A stretch of DNA of 64,000 nucleotides from Bradyrhizobium ottawaense (lineage in GTDB: Bacteria; Pseudomonadota; Alphaproteobacteria; Rhizobiales; Xanthobacteraceae). How positions within the stretch are numbered: the first letter of the stretch is position 1; each line of letters begins with the position of its first letter. A program made the position numbers and the translations under genes. Under the pieces are notes generated by a model. The model saw only the letters and a program-made list of their open reading frames with translations. It was not told where the DNA came from and made no database searches. Location: the NCBI RefSeq assembly GCF_002278135.3, contig NZ_CP029425.2, positions 4,564,001 through 4,628,000 of the forward strand, given 5' to 3'. Positions 8,088-16,944 of the stretch are shown piece after piece.

Positions 8088-9896
8088 ATGAGCATGGCCA
8101 CGACCGATACGCCCAAACCCGAGACGAAGTTCGATGCGGAAGCCTTCGCGATGAATGTCGCGCGGGCGATGGAGAGCGGCGGCAAGGCGCTGGCCGCCTA
8201 CCTCAAGCCGCGCGAGAGCGGCGAGGTGCAGGATCGCCCGCCGGCCGAGCTCGCCGAGGTCGTCAAGACCTTCACCTCGGTCGCCGAATACTGGCTGTCG
8301 GATACGTCCCGCTCCTCCGATCTGCAGACCAAGCTCGCCAAGGACTATCTCGACCTCTGGGGCTCGGCGGTGCGCCGCATGGCCGGCCAGGACGCAGCGC
8401 CCGCGATCGCGCCCTCGCCGCGCGACAAGCGCTTTGCCGACCCGGAATGGAAGTCGAACCAGTTCTTCGATTTCGTCATGCAGCTCTATCTGCTCACGAC
8501 CAGATGGGCGCAGGAGCTGGTGCGCGACGCCGAAGGGCTCGATCCGCAGACCCGCCGCAAGGCGGAGTTCTACGTCCAGCAGGTCATCAACGCGATCTCG
8601 CCGTCCAACTTCGTGCTGACCAATCCGGAGGTGCTGCGCGAAACGGTGGCCAGCAGCGGCGAGAACCTCGCCCGCGGCCTGAAGATGCTGGCCGAGGATA
8701 TCGCAGCCGGAAAGGGCATGCTGAAGATCCGCCAGTCCAACCCGGACAACCTCGTCGTCGGCGTCAACATGGCGACGACGCCGGGCAAGGTGATTTACCA
8801 GAACGAGATGATGCAGCTGATCCAGTATTCGCCGTCCACGGAGACGGTGCTGCGCACTCCGCTCCTGATCGTGCCGCCCTGGATCAACAAGTTCTACATC
8901 CTCGATCTCAAGCCGGAGAAATCCTACATCAAGTGGTGCGTCGACCAGGGCATCACCGTGTTCGTGATCTCATGGGTCAATCCCGACAAGCGGCTCGGCA
9001 ACAAGAGCTGGGAAGACTACATGAAGGAAGGCCCGCTCACGGCGATGGACGTGATCGAGAGGGTCACCGGCGAGATGAAGGTGCACACCGCCGGCTATTG
9101 CGTCGGCGGCACCATGCTCGCGACCACGCTGGCCTGGCTCGCCGAGAAGCGCCGCCAACGCGTGTCGTCGGCGACGTTCTTCGCCGCACAGGTCGACTTC
9201 ACCCATGCGGGTGACCTCCTGGTGTTCGTCGACGAGGAGCAGATCGCGGCGCTCGAGCAGGACATGAAGGCGGCCGGCGTGCTCGAAGGCTCGAAGATGG
9301 CGATGGCCTTCAACATGCTGCGCTCCAACGATCTGATCTGGTCCTACGTCGTCAGCAACTACCTGAAGGGGCAGCAGCCGAGCGCGTTCGACCTCTTGCA
9401 CTGGAATTCGGACGCGACGCGCATGACCGCGTCGAACCATTCCTATTATTTGCGCAATTGCTATCTGGAGAACCGGCTCTCCACCGGCACGATGGTACTC
9501 GACAACACGCTGCTCGATCTCTCCAAGGTCAAGGTGCCCGTCTACAACCTCGCCACCCGCGAGGACCACATCGCGCCCGCTGAATCGGTGCTGTACGGCT
9601 CGCAGTTCTTCGGCGGTCCGGTGAAATACGTGCTGTCCGGCTCGGGCCACATCGCCGGCGTCGTCAATCCGCCCGCCTCGAACAAGTACCAGTACTGGAC
9701 CAACGACAACATCAAGGACGTCAACGTCGCCCAATGGATGAAGGACGCGGTCGAGCACAAGGGCTCGTGGTGGCCGGATTGGCGTCAATGGCTGGGCGAG
9801 CTCGATCCGGAGCAAGTCCCGGCGCGCAGCGTCGGCAGCGACGCCCTGCCGGCGATCGAGGACGCGCCCGGCAGCTATGTCAGGGTTCGCGCATAG
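8088..9896 (+). CDS. phaC: Class I poly(3-hydroxyalkanoate) synthase
   Basis: 602 aa, the usual length for class I PhaC. It polymerises (R)-3-hydroxyacyl-CoA, mainly hydroxybutyryl-CoA, on the surface of PHA granules. The N-terminal PhaC domain (about 90-260) precedes an alpha/beta-hydrolase domain with the modified lipase box GYCVGG. The catalytic Cys is residue 338, with Asp 493 (TREDHIAP) and His 521 (GSGHIAG) completing the triad. ATG 8088 and an in-frame ATG two codons later are both possible; neither has a strong ribosome-binding site. No phaA, phaB or phasin gene is next to it. Confidence 0.97.
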   Translation: MSMATTDTPKPETKFDAEAFAMNVARAMESGGKALAAYLKPRESGEVQDRPPAELAEVVKTFTSVAEYWLSDTSRSSDLQTKLAKDYLDLWGSAVRRMAGQDAAPAIAPSPRDKRFADPEWKSNQFFDFVMQLYLLTTRWAQELVRDAEGLDPQTRRKAEFYVQQVINAISPSNFVLTNPEVLRETVASSGENLARGLKMLAEDIAAGKGMLKIRQSNPDNLVVGVNMATTPGKVIYQNEMMQLIQYSPSTETVLRTPLLIVPPWINKFYILDLKPEKSYIKWCVDQGITVFVISWVNPDKRLGNKSWEDYMKEGPLTAMDVIERVTGEMKVHTAGYCVGGTMLATTLAWLAEKRRQRVSSATFFAAQVDFTHAGDLLVFVDEEQIAALEQDMKAAGVLEGSKMAMAFNMLRSNDLIWSYVVSNYLKGQQPSAFDLLHWNSDATRMTASNHSYYLRNCYLENRLSTGTMVLDNTLLDLSKVKVPVYNLATREDHIAPAESVLYGSQFFGGPVKYVLSGSGHIAGVVNPPASNKYQYWTNDNIKDVNVAQWMKDAVEHKGSWWPDWRQWLGELDPEQVPARSVGSDALPAIEDAPGSYVRVRA

Positions 9897-9960
9897 CGGA
9901 ATCTTCCGCGCTTTTGTATAGACTCGCGCTCAACGCAGCGACGACAGAGGGGACCCGACC

Positions 9961-10359
9961 ATGACGCGCGAACTGTTCTGGCTGACACTGACGGTGATCC
10001 TGACCGGGATCCTCTGGATCCCCTACACCATCAACCGCTGCCAGGTCCGCGGCCTCAGCGGCGCCATGGCCAACCCCTCGCGCGGCGACAAGCCGCAGGC
10101 GGAATGGGCGAACCGCCTGATGTTCGCGCATGACAACGCGGTTGAGAACCTCGTGCTCTTTGCGCCGCTGGTACTGATCCTCAACGCGATCGACTATTCC
10201 ACAAAATGGACCGTGCTCGCCTGCGCCGTCTATTTCTGGTCGCGCGTCGCACATCTCATCGTCTACGCGATCGGCATCCCGGTGTTCCGCACCCTGGCCT
10301 TCACCGTCGGCTTCCTCGCCCAGGCCGTGCTGGCGCTGGCGATCTTCAAGGTGGTTTGA
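9961..10359 (+). CDS. MAPEG-family membrane protein
   Basis: 132 aa with about four membrane segments: residues 3-22, a central pair and the C-terminal hydrophobic stretch LAFTVGFLAQAVLALAIF. The loop RLMFAHDNAVENLVLFAPL matches the MAPEG (membrane-associated eicosanoid/glutathione metabolism) family, whose bacterial members are often glutathione-dependent transferases or of unknown role. A good ribosome-binding site (GAGGGG) precedes the ATG. It lies 64 nt after phaC on the same strand. Confidence 0.85.
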   Translation: MTRELFWLTLTVILTGILWIPYTINRCQVRGLSGAMANPSRGDKPQAEWANRLMFAHDNAVENLVLFAPLVLILNAIDYSTKWTVLACAVYFWSRVAHLIVYAIGIPVFRTLAFTVGFLAQAVLALAIFKVV

Positions 10360-10361
10360 TT

Positions 10362-10483
10362 TCGTGTCCCGGACGCGCGAAGCGCGAGCCGGGACCCAGA
10401 AGGCCGCTACCAACAGGGAAGAGTGGGCCCCGGCTCTGCAGCGCACCGCTGAAGGAGCGCTGCGCTGCGTCCGGGGCGCGAGA
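10362..10483. repeat. Intergenic palindromic repeat (GTGTCCCGGACGCG family), copy 1
   Basis: An imperfect long inverted repeat between the convergent MAPEG and argC genes. Its outer arms are TCGTGTCCCGGACGC and GCGTCCGGGGCGCGAGA, and an inner arm pair is GAGCCGGGACCC / GGGCCCCGGCTCTG. A second member with the same outer arms is at 28146-28281. It has no coding potential and may act as a bidirectional terminator or as a non-autonomous mobile palindrome. Confidence 0.7.
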
Positions 10484-10488
10484 CTGCC

Positions 10489-11469
10489 CTACTCCTCCGG
10501 CAATCCCAGCATCAGCCGCATGTTCTGTACGGCGGCGCCCGAGGCGCCCTTGCCGAGATTGTCGAGCCGGGCGACCAGCACCGCCTGGTGATATTTGTCG
10601 CTGGCGAAGACGTAGAGCTCGAGCATGTTGGTCTCGTTGAGCGCCTCCGGCTCGATCCGGCCGCCTTTGGCCGCCTCGTTCTGGAGCGGCATCACCTTGA
10701 CGTATTTCGAGCCGACGTAGCGCTTGGCGAGCGCAGCCTGCAGATCGGTACCGCCGGGCTTGCCGGGCAGCGTGTCGAGCTGCAGAGGCACCGAGACCAG
10801 CATGCCCTGCCGATAGTTGCCCACCGACGGAATGAAGATCGGCCGCCGCGTCAGGTTCGAATAGAGCTGCATTTCCGGCAGATGCTTGTGCTCGAAGCCG
10901 AGGCCGTAGAGTTCAAAGGACGGCGCGCTGCCGTCCTCGAAGCTCGCGATCATCGACTTGCCGCCGCCGGAATAGCCGCTCACCGCGTTGACGGTGACGG
11001 GATAATCGGGCGGCAACAGACCGGCATCGACGATCGGCCGCAGCAGCGCAATCGCGCCGGTCGGATAGCAACCGGGATTGGAGACCTTCTTCGCCGCCTT
11101 GATCTTGCCGGCCTGGTCAGCCGTCAGCTCCGGAAAGCCGTAGGCCCAATCGGGCGCGACCCGGTAGGCGGTCGAGGCGTCCAGCACCTTCGGGCCCGAA
11201 GCGCCCATGCTGTCGACCAGCGCAACCGTTTCCTTGGCGGCATCGTCGGGCAGGCAGAGGATGACGAGATCCACCTCCTCCATCAGCGCCTTCTTGGCCG
11301 CGGGGTCCTTGCGCTTGTCGTCGGCGATCGTCCTCACGACGACGTCGTTCTGGAGTTTCAGCCGCTCGTTGATGCCGAGCCCGGTGGTGCCGGAGCCGCC
11401 GTCGACGAAGACGGTCGCGGGTTTGGTGGCAGCGCCCTTCGGGGCCTGTTTGATGTCAGCGAGGCTCAT
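10489..11469 (-). CDS. argC: N-acetyl-gamma-glutamyl-phosphate reductase, type 2
   Basis: 326 aa. It catalyses the NADPH-dependent third step of arginine biosynthesis, N-acetylglutamyl phosphate to the semialdehyde. The Rossmann loop reads [11 protein letters not shown] near residue 25. The active-site Cys is in [10 protein letters not shown] near residue 145, and HKHLPEM supplies the catalytic His region. Its short length and sequence fit the ArgC type 2 group. Its ATG overlaps the stop of the preceding PaiB-like gene by 4 nt (11466-11469), so the two are translationally coupled. Confidence 0.96.
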   Translation of the reverse strand: MSLADIKQAPKGAATKPATVFVDGGSGTTGLGINERLKLQNDVVVRTIADDKRKDPAAKKALMEEVDLVILCLPDDAAKETVALVDSMGASGPKVLDASTAYRVAPDWAYGFPELTADQAGKIKAAKKVSNPGCYPTGAIALLRPIVDAGLLPPDYPVTVNAVSGYSGGGKSMIASFEDGSAPSFELYGLGFEHKHLPEMQLYSNLTRRPIFIPSVGNYRQGMLVSVPLQLDTLPGKPGGTDLQAALAKRYVGSKYVKVMPLQNEAAKGGRIEPEALNETNMLELYVFASDKYHQAVLVARLDNLGKGASGAAVQNMRLMLGLPEE

Positions 11470-12131
11470 GGTGCGCTCCCTTCGAGCATGTTCGTGTCGT
11501 CTGCAAAAACCTGCGGCCTGGCCTGCCGCATCAAAAGTGAGATCTGCTTGGCGTCGGCATCGCCGGCGCCGAGCGCATTGGCGATCGCCGTGTAGTCGGC
11601 GTCGGACTTGTGCTGGTTGAGCTTGAAGCTGCCTTCGACCTCCTCAACCGTCATCACCAGACCCACAATCGCCTTCTTCATCGCCTCGAGCCGTCCGGCC
11701 GTCATCTTGTCCGATGTCCACGGCTTCTTCGGCCGCAGCCAGTTCTCGAACTTGTCGCTGAGCGTGTCGATCTGCACCGCCAACTCGTCGTCAGACAACA
11801 TCCGCACCGGCCCGCTCAGATGCACCGACTGGTAGAGCCAGGTCGGCACCTGGTCCGGCGAGACGTACCAATCCGGCGATACATAGGCATCGGGGCCATT
11901 GATCGCGAGCAGCCAGGACGCTGCGCCATCCGCAAGCTTTAGCAGCGGATTGTGACGGGCGACATGAAAGGCCGCCTGCGGCGTGCCATCGGCCGCATAG
12001 GTCAGATAGAACGGCAGCGGGGAAGCGACCGGCTTGTGACCGTCAAAGGCGCACATGGTGCCGAAGCCGCGCTCTTCGGCGAACTTCAGGCTTGCGGCGC
12101 GGTCCTGCTTGAAAAAGGGTGGCGTGTACAT
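11466..12131 (-). CDS. FMN-binding negative transcriptional regulator-like protein (PaiB family)
   Basis: 221 aa. The N-terminus [20 protein letters not shown] and the block [10 protein letters not shown] are typical of the PaiB family, a split-barrel FMN-binding fold related to pyridoxamine-phosphate oxidases. Bacillus PaiB was described as a regulator, but most members have no tested function and could be flavin enzymes. It is translationally coupled to argC. The ATG is preceded by CAGGAGACCACG, a good ribosome-binding site. A possible leader ORF and a promoter lie 101-215 nt upstream. Confidence 0.88.
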   Translation of the reverse strand: MYTPPFFKQDRAASLKFAEERGFGTMCAFDGHKPVASPLPFYLTYAADGTPQAAFHVARHNPLLKLADGAASWLLAINGPDAYVSPDWYVSPDQVPTWLYQSVHLSGPVRMLSDDELAVQIDTLSDKFENWLRPKKPWTSDKMTAGRLEAMKKAIVGLVMTVEEVEGSFKLNQHKSDADYTAIANALGAGDADAKQISLLMRQARPQVFADDTNMLEGSAP

Positions 12132-12231
12132 CGTGGTCTCCTGCTGGGCCTCCTTGGGGGGCCGCCGGATCAGATCGCGCTGACAGGAGAGAGAATGCCG
12201 CGGATCGGATCCAGCGGCAAAGACGATGATC

Positions 12232-12309
12232 TCAAACGCGATCGACCGCCCAAACCGCTAAAGAGCGGCGGCGGCGACGAGCGAACAGGATGGTCGCGGC
12301 GTTGATCAT
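12232..12309 (-). CDS. Possible leaderless Arg-rich leader peptide upstream of PaiB-argC
   Basis: A 25-codon ORF begins MINAATILF and has five consecutive Arg codons (CGT CGC CGC CGC CGC) at residues 11-15, then SLAVWAVDRV and TGA. Its ATG is 9 nt from the last base of a near-consensus -10 hexamer, so the transcript would start 0-2 nt before the AUG, i.e. a leaderless mRNA, as known for the rhizobial trp leader peptide. The Arg codons can pair with the sequence just after them (CCGCT with AGCGG), and another hairpin (GCCGC...GCGGC) follows. Its place before an arginine-biosynthesis gene suggests attenuation control. I do not recognise it as a described leader, and the Arg run could be a GC-rich coincidence. 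Confidence 0.45.
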   Translation of the reverse strand: MINAATILFARRRRRSLAVWAVDRV

Positions 12310-12317
12310 GGCGCGCG

Positions 12318-12346
12318 GCTATAAGGCCAGATCGGGTTTCCGTCAA
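12318..12346 (-). promoter_or_regulatory. Sigma-70-type promoter for the PaiB-argC transcript
   Basis: On the minus strand the -35 TTGACG (12346-12341, within CTTGACG) and the -10 TATAGC (12323-12318) are separated by exactly 17 nt. This is close to the rhizobial housekeeping consensus CTTGAC-N17-CTATAT. It begins 10 bp after the dedA stop codon and points toward PaiB-argC. The predicted start (about 12311) nearly coincides with the ATG of the small ORF at 12309. Confidence 0.6.
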
Positions 12347-12356
12347 GGTTTCGGCG

Positions 12357-12887
12357 TCAGATCACCCGCCAGATCCATTCCATGATCTTCGCGAGCACGT
12401 CGCCGAACATCAGGAGCACGGCGGACCAGATCAGGGCCGAGACGAAATTGGCGGCCTGGAAGCTCCAATAAGGCATCTCGAAGATGCCGGCCGCAAGCGG
12501 CACCGAGGCGCGCAAGGGCCCGAAGAAGCGGCCGATGAAGATGCTGGGGATGCCCCAGCTGCGCACGAAAGCCTCGCCCCTGGGCAGGAGCTCCGGATAG
12601 CGCGAGAGCGGCCACATCTGGGCGACCTTCTCCTTGTAGCGGTAGCCGAACCAGTACGAGACCCAGTCGCCGAGCGCCGCGCCGAGGCCGCCGGCGATCC
12701 AGACCGGGTAGAAGCTGATGCCGCTCGCCCCGATCAGCGCACCGATCGCGACCAGCGCGCCCCAGGCCGGGACCAGCAGCGAGATGAAGGCGAGCGATTC
12801 CCCGAAGGCGAGCAGGAACACGATCGGAGCCGCCCAGGCCTGGTGAACGCGCACGAAATCGGCCAGGGCGTGCGCAAATTGCTCCAT
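12357..12887 (-). CDS. DedA-family membrane protein
   Basis: 176 aa of the DedA (SNARE-associated/VTT) family, with a re-entrant loop near the N-terminus (AFGESLAFISLLVPAWGAL) and four to five hydrophobic segments. The conserved blocks GGLGAALGDWVSYWFGYRY and FIGRFFGPLRASVPLAAG are present. Family members are needed for envelope homeostasis, proton motive force and, in several cases, undecaprenyl-phosphate recycling. It stands alone; a new promoter for the downstream genes starts just after its stop. Confidence 0.9.
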   Translation of the reverse strand: MEQFAHALADFVRVHQAWAAPIVFLLAFGESLAFISLLVPAWGALVAIGALIGASGISFYPVWIAGGLGAALGDWVSYWFGYRYKEKVAQMWPLSRYPELLPRGEAFVRSWGIPSIFIGRFFGPLRASVPLAAGIFEMPYWSFQAANFVSALIWSAVLLMFGDVLAKIMEWIWRVI

Positions 12888-13160
12888 CTAAAAAAAAGCC
12901 TTCCCGCCCCGTCTCAAGGTGCTGCTCGATGAAAAAGACTGGTAAGCCAAGGGCTTGTGTGACATCAAGTCACAAAACTCGCTCGGCGCCGACGGTCCGG
13001 TCAAATTGCCGGGAATTGCAGGGCCTGCGGCGTAAAATCGCCGGGATTGACTCCCAACCAAACCGCCCCGGCCGCCCGCGGTAACCTTTCCAAGTCAGAA
13101 GTGGCATAGTCGGCCTAACCGATTCGCCGCTTATGCGGCCCTCAAAGCGTATCAAGATAT
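12888..13160. other. Divergent intergenic region between dedA and parE
   Basis: 273 bp holding the promoters of both genes. An A7 tract sits just upstream of dedA, and GTGTGACATCAAGTCACA around 12957-12974 contains the short inverted repeat TGTGAC/GTCACA. I see no ORF, RNA gene or repeat of the dispersed families here. Confidence 0.4.
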
Positions 13161-15206
13161 ATGTCCAAACAGTTGAAACCCAAAGCAAAAGACGATTTTT
13201 TCGGCGGCGATGAGCCAAAGCCTCGCACGCCTGCCAAGGCGGCTTCGCGCGGAACCGGCGGCGAAGCCGACTACACGGCAGCCGACATCGAGGTGCTCGA
13301 AGGCCTGGAACCGGTGCGGCGCCGACCCGGCATGTATATCGGCGGCACCGATGAGAAGGCGCTGCATCATCTGTTCGCCGAGGTCATCGACAACTCGATG
13401 GACGAGGCGCTGGCGGGACATGCGACCTTCATCGGCGTCGAACTCTCCGCGGACGGCTTCCTGACCGTCACCGACAACGGCCGCGGCATCCCGATCGACC
13501 CGCATCCAAAATTTCCGAAGAAATCGGCGCTCGAAGTCATCATGTGCACGCTGCATTCGGGCGGCAAGTTCGACAGCAAGGTCTACGAGACCTCCGGCGG
13601 CTTGCACGGCGTCGGCATCTCCGTGGTGAACGCCCTCTCCTCGCTGCTCGAGGTCGAGGTCGCGCGCAGCCAGAAGCTCTACCGCATGACCTTCGAGCGC
13701 GGACACCCCAAGGGCAAGCTCGAGGATCTGGGCAAGATCAACAACCGCCGCGGCACGCGCGTCCGCTTCAAGCCCGATACCGACATCTTCGGCGCCAAGG
13801 CTGCGTTCAAGCCGCAGCGCCTGTTCAAGATGACGCGCTCGAAGGCGTATCTGTTCGGCGGCGTCGAGATCCGCTGGAATTGCGCGCCCGAACTGCTCAA
13901 AGGCGTCGAGGACGTACCGGCCGAAGCGACATTCCACTTCCCCGGCGGCCTCAAGGATTATCTGGCGGCAGCAATTCACGCCGACACGCAGGTCCACCCG
14001 GATATCTTCTCCGGCAAGTCGGGCCGCAACGGCGCGCATGGCGCCTGCGAATGGGCGGTGGCCTGGACCGCGGATGCCGACGGCTTCCTCTCTTCCTACA
14101 CCAACACCGTCCCGACACCCGATGGCGGCACGCACGAATCCGGCCTGCGCAGCGCGCTGCTGCGCGGCCTGAAGGATCACGCCGAGCGCGTCGGTCAGGG
14201 CAAGCGCGCCTCGTCCATTACGTCGGAAGACGTGATGGTCGGTGCCGCCGTCATGCTTTCCGTGTTCGTGCGCGAGCCCGAATTCCAGGGCCAGACCAAG
14301 GATCGTCTCGCCACCGCGGAAGCGCAGCGCATCGTCGAACAGGCGATGAAGGATCCGTTCGATCACTGGCTGTCGGGCAATCCGAACATGGCCAACAGGC
14401 TGCTCGATTTCGTGATCGACCGCGCCGAGGAGCGGCTGCGCCGCCGCCAGGAAAAGGAGACGGCGCGCAAGACCGCCGGCAAGAAGCTGCGGCTGCCCGG
14501 CAAGCTCGCCGACTGCACCGATGCCGGCACCGAAGGCTCCGAGCTCTTCATCGTCGAAGGCGACTCGGCCGGCGGCAGCGCCAAGCAGGCGCGTGACCGC
14601 AAGACTCAGGCCGTGCTGCCGCTGCGCGGCAAGATCCTCAACGTCGCCTCCGCCGGCAAGGACAAGCTGACGGCCAATGCCCAGCTCTCCGACCTCGTGC
14701 AGGCGATCGGCTGCGGCCAGCTCCTGCAATACCGAGAAGAGGATCTGCGCTATCAGCGCATCATCATCATGACCGACGCCGACGTCGACGGCGCGCACAT
14801 CGCTTCGCTGCTGATCACATTCTTCTACCGGCAGATGCCGCGGCTGATCGACGAGGGTCACCTCTTCCTGGCCGTGCCGCCGCTCTACAAGCTCACGCAC
14901 GGCACCAAGTCGGTTTACGCGCGCGACGACAAGCACAAGGAAGAGTTGATCAAAAGCGCGTTCAACGCCAACGCCAAGGTCGAGGTGAACCGCTTCAAAG
15001 GCCTCGGCGAGATGATGCCGGCGCAGCTCAAGGAGACCACCATGGATCCGAGGAAGCGCACGCTGCTCAAGGTGGTGCTGCTCGCCGACGATCGCGACAC
15101 CACGGCGGATTCGGTGGAACGGCTGATGGGCACCAAGGCCGAGGCGCGCTTCGCCTTCATCTCGGACAAGGCCGAGTTCGCCAGCGAGGAGCTGCTGGAC
15201 GTTTGA
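13161..15206 (+). CDS. parE: DNA topoisomerase IV subunit B
   Basis: 681 aa. ATPase subunit of topoisomerase IV, which decatenates daughter chromosomes with ParC. The GHKL ATPase motif EVIDNSMDEALAGHA is near residue 80, with GGLHGVGISVVNALS forming the ATP lid. The TOPRIM domain starts with EGDSAGGSAKQARDR near 465 and includes MTDADVDGAHI. The C-terminal GyrB/ParE domain (RFKGLGEMMP) follows. A basic 40-residue N-terminal extension precedes the ATPase domain. Length and the absence of a GyrB insert favour ParE over GyrB. A strong terminator follows. Confidence 0.94.
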   Translation: MSKQLKPKAKDDFFGGDEPKPRTPAKAASRGTGGEADYTAADIEVLEGLEPVRRRPGMYIGGTDEKALHHLFAEVIDNSMDEALAGHATFIGVELSADGFLTVTDNGRGIPIDPHPKFPKKSALEVIMCTLHSGGKFDSKVYETSGGLHGVGISVVNALSSLLEVEVARSQKLYRMTFERGHPKGKLEDLGKINNRRGTRVRFKPDTDIFGAKAAFKPQRLFKMTRSKAYLFGGVEIRWNCAPELLKGVEDVPAEATFHFPGGLKDYLAAAIHADTQVHPDIFSGKSGRNGAHGACEWAVAWTADADGFLSSYTNTVPTPDGGTHESGLRSALLRGLKDHAERVGQGKRASSITSEDVMVGAAVMLSVFVREPEFQGQTKDRLATAEAQRIVEQAMKDPFDHWLSGNPNMANRLLDFVIDRAEERLRRRQEKETARKTAGKKLRLPGKLADCTDAGTEGSELFIVEGDSAGGSAKQARDRKTQAVLPLRGKILNVASAGKDKLTANAQLSDLVQAIGCGQLLQYREEDLRYQRIIIMTDADVDGAHIASLLITFFYRQMPRLIDEGHLFLAVPPLYKLTHGTKSVYARDDKHKEELIKSAFNANAKVEVNRFKGLGEMMPAQLKETTMDPRKRTLLKVVLLADDRDTTADSVERLMGTKAEARFAFISDKAEFASEELLDV

Positions 15207-15231
15207 GCCCTCGGCCCTGTAGCGCTCCGTC

Positions 15232-15262
15232 AAGAGCCCCGGCGAAAAGCCGGGGCTCTTTT
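15232..15262 (+). terminator. Rho-independent terminator after parE
   Basis: Perfect 12-bp stem AAGAGCCCCGGC / GCCGGGGCTCTT (15232-15243 and 15249-15260) with a GAAAA loop, followed by T residues, 26 nt after the parE stop. Confidence 0.93.
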
Positions 15263-15632
15263 GCTTTGCGGGGGCGATGACGTCGCTGCGGTCCGTATGG
15301 CCTTGAGCGATTCCCGGAATCGTCGTTGCGACTCGGCCAACGACTCACGGCGCTCAGGCGGAGGCACGACTGCCTCCATTTCGGACAAGGCCGGTTTGCT
15401 AACGAAACCTTACCCAAGGTTGAATTCCAAAAATCTCGGTAAGGCTTTGAATTTATGTAACTATTACAGATCTTGACAGCCGCGGCGGAAATACCCGCGT
15501 ATCGGCGTTTTCCGGCAACTGTGCCTGCCCGGCAACAGCATTCCGGCAGGAAACGTCTATAGTCCGAGCATCAGATGACACGAACTTCAGTGCGCTCGCG
15601 CTGCTACACAGACCAAGGTTGGGGATTTTAAC
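15263..15632. other. Long upstream region of the first Omp25-like gene
   Basis: 370 bp without a credible ORF. It contains the inverted repeat CCTTACC (15408-15414) / GGTAAGG (15438-15444) with a 23-nt centre, and a TTGACA hexamer at 15473-15478 that could be a -35 box, though no good -10 lies 17 nt further on. The remainder is probably the 5' leader of the abundant porin mRNA. Confidence 0.4.
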
Positions 15633-16415
15633 ATGAAGAAGGTTTTGCTCGCTCTGACCGCGGTTGCCGCGATGACCGGTTCGGCCTCAGCGGCCGATCT
15701 CGGTGCCCGTCCCTACGTGAAGGCCCCGATGCCGGCGCCCGTCGCCAACTGGACCGGCTTCTACGTGTTCGGCGGCGGCGGCGGCGGCCTCTCCAATGCC
15801 GACCAGCACGTCCAGACCACCGTTGGTGCGGTTCCGCTGACGATCGACCAGCGTCAGGGCGGCTCCGGTTGGTTCGGCACCGTCGGCGCCGGTTACGACT
15901 GGCAGTTCAGCGGCACCTGGGTCGCCGGTGTGTTCGCTGACGGCCAGTTCGGCAGCATCCGCGCCACCATCCAGGATCCGATCGTCGGCATCACCGGCAA
16001 CCAGAAGCTGGAAACCTCCTGGGCCGCGGGCGTGCGCCTCGGCTGGCTGGTCGCCCCGAACGTTCTCTCCTACGTCAACGGTGGTTACTCGGGCGCCCAC
16101 TTCGGCCAGACCAACTTCACGACGCTGGGCGGCACTCCCGCCGGCATCCACCTCAACAGCTACAACCGCAACGGCTGGTTCGTTGGCGGCGGTGTCGAGA
16201 ACAGCCTGAACATCTTCGGCGTCTCTTCGCCCGGCTGGTTCATGAAGACCGAGTATCGTTCGGCCTTCTACAACGCCAAGACCTCGAACGAGCTCTTCGA
16301 CGGTACCAACGCGCTGGTCGGCCGCGACATCCGCGCCAACAGCTGGAACCAGACGATCTCGACCTCGCTGGTCTACCGCTTCAACTGGACCGGTCCGGTC
16401 GTCGCGAAGTACTGA
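15633..16415 (+). CDS. Outer-membrane beta-barrel protein, Omp25/RopB-like
   Basis: 260 aa. A cleavable signal peptide (MKKVLLALTAVAAMTGSASA) is followed by mature ADLGARPYVKAPMPAPV. Alternating aromatic/polar strands end in SLVYRFNWTGPVVAKY; a C-terminal aromatic strand is typical of BAM-assembled barrels. The block NWTGFYVFGGGGGG marks the small 8-stranded Omp25/31 (OmpA-like barrel) family of Rhizobiales. No peptidoglycan-binding domain is present. A paralogue lies at 17831-18595 in inverted orientation. It has its own terminator, so it is probably monocistronic. Confidence 0.9.
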   Translation: MKKVLLALTAVAAMTGSASAADLGARPYVKAPMPAPVANWTGFYVFGGGGGGLSNADQHVQTTVGAVPLTIDQRQGGSGWFGTVGAGYDWQFSGTWVAGVFADGQFGSIRATIQDPIVGITGNQKLETSWAAGVRLGWLVAPNVLSYVNGGYSGAHFGQTNFTTLGGTPAGIHLNSYNRNGWFVGGGVENSLNIFGVSSPGWFMKTEYRSAFYNAKTSNELFDGTNALVGRDIRANSWNQTISTSLVYRFNWTGPVVAKY

Positions 16416-16455
16416 TCCGACCAAGTACTGATCCGAACGCAAGTTCAGACGTCAA

Positions 16456-16480
16456 AGCCCCGGCATCGCCGGGGCTTTTT
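16456..16480 (+). terminator. Rho-independent terminator after the Omp25-like gene
   Basis: Perfect 9-bp stem AGCCCCGGC / GCCGGGGCT (16456-16464, 16468-16476) with an ATC loop, ending in TTTTT. The remaining 250 bp up to the next gene show no convincing ORF or repeat. Confidence 0.92.
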
Positions 16481-16737
16481 CGTTATGGTCTTGTCGGCGA
16501 CCAAAGCTCGACTTCAGCGTCGTACGCAGCGGCGAGCTGAGCTTCGATCACTCACATGACGTTGGTGACCGCCTGCCCCCCCGCATCGCGACATGCGCTG
16601 GGCTTCGCCGCGTTGGCTTCTGCCGGCGGCGCCATTGTATCCGGACCAAAGCTACGGCTACTGTGGGCCCAAGCTCTCCTGACCGTGGCGATTGATGCCG
16701 CGGGTCGCGACGGAAGCGGACCGACGGGGAGGAATGC

Positions 16738-16923
16738 ATGCGCAGATTTCTGCTTGTAGCAGGCCTGTTTGCCCTCGCCGTCGGGCTGCTCTGGATCGGA
16801 CAGGGCACGGGTACGGTGCCCTGGCCGCGATCGAGCTTCATGGTCAACCAGCTGCATTGGGCCGGCTATGGCGCCGCCATGGCCGGCTTCGGGCTGGTGC
16901 TGATCTGGCAAAGCAACCAATAA
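16738..16923 (+). CDS. Small two-helix membrane protein of unknown function
   Basis: 61 aa. Two hydrophobic segments (about residues 4-20 and 42-57) flank a short loop, GTGTVPWPRSSFMVN. A strong ribosome-binding site (GGGGAGGAATGC) directly precedes the ATG, which supports it as a real gene. It ends 21 nt before the SDR gene on the same strand and is probably co-transcribed with it. I do not recognise a named family. Confidence 0.75.
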   Translation: MRRFLLVAGLFALAVGLLWIGQGTGTVPWPRSSFMVNQLHWAGYGAAMAGFGLVLIWQSNQ

Positions 16924-16944
16924 AAGAAACCAGGGAATACAAGC

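Noticed and set aside
12195..12305. A 36-aa plus-strand ORF (MPRIGSSGKDDDL...) with AGGAGAGAGA upstream
   Set aside because: It overlaps the promoter and leader ORF on the other strand, its low-complexity charged sequence resembles no protein, and no plus-strand promoter is evident.
13152..15233. A 693-codon open frame antisense to parE
   Set aside because: It is the reverse-strand shadow of a GC-rich gene; parE has full motif evidence and the antisense frame has no recognisable sequence or ribosome-binding site.
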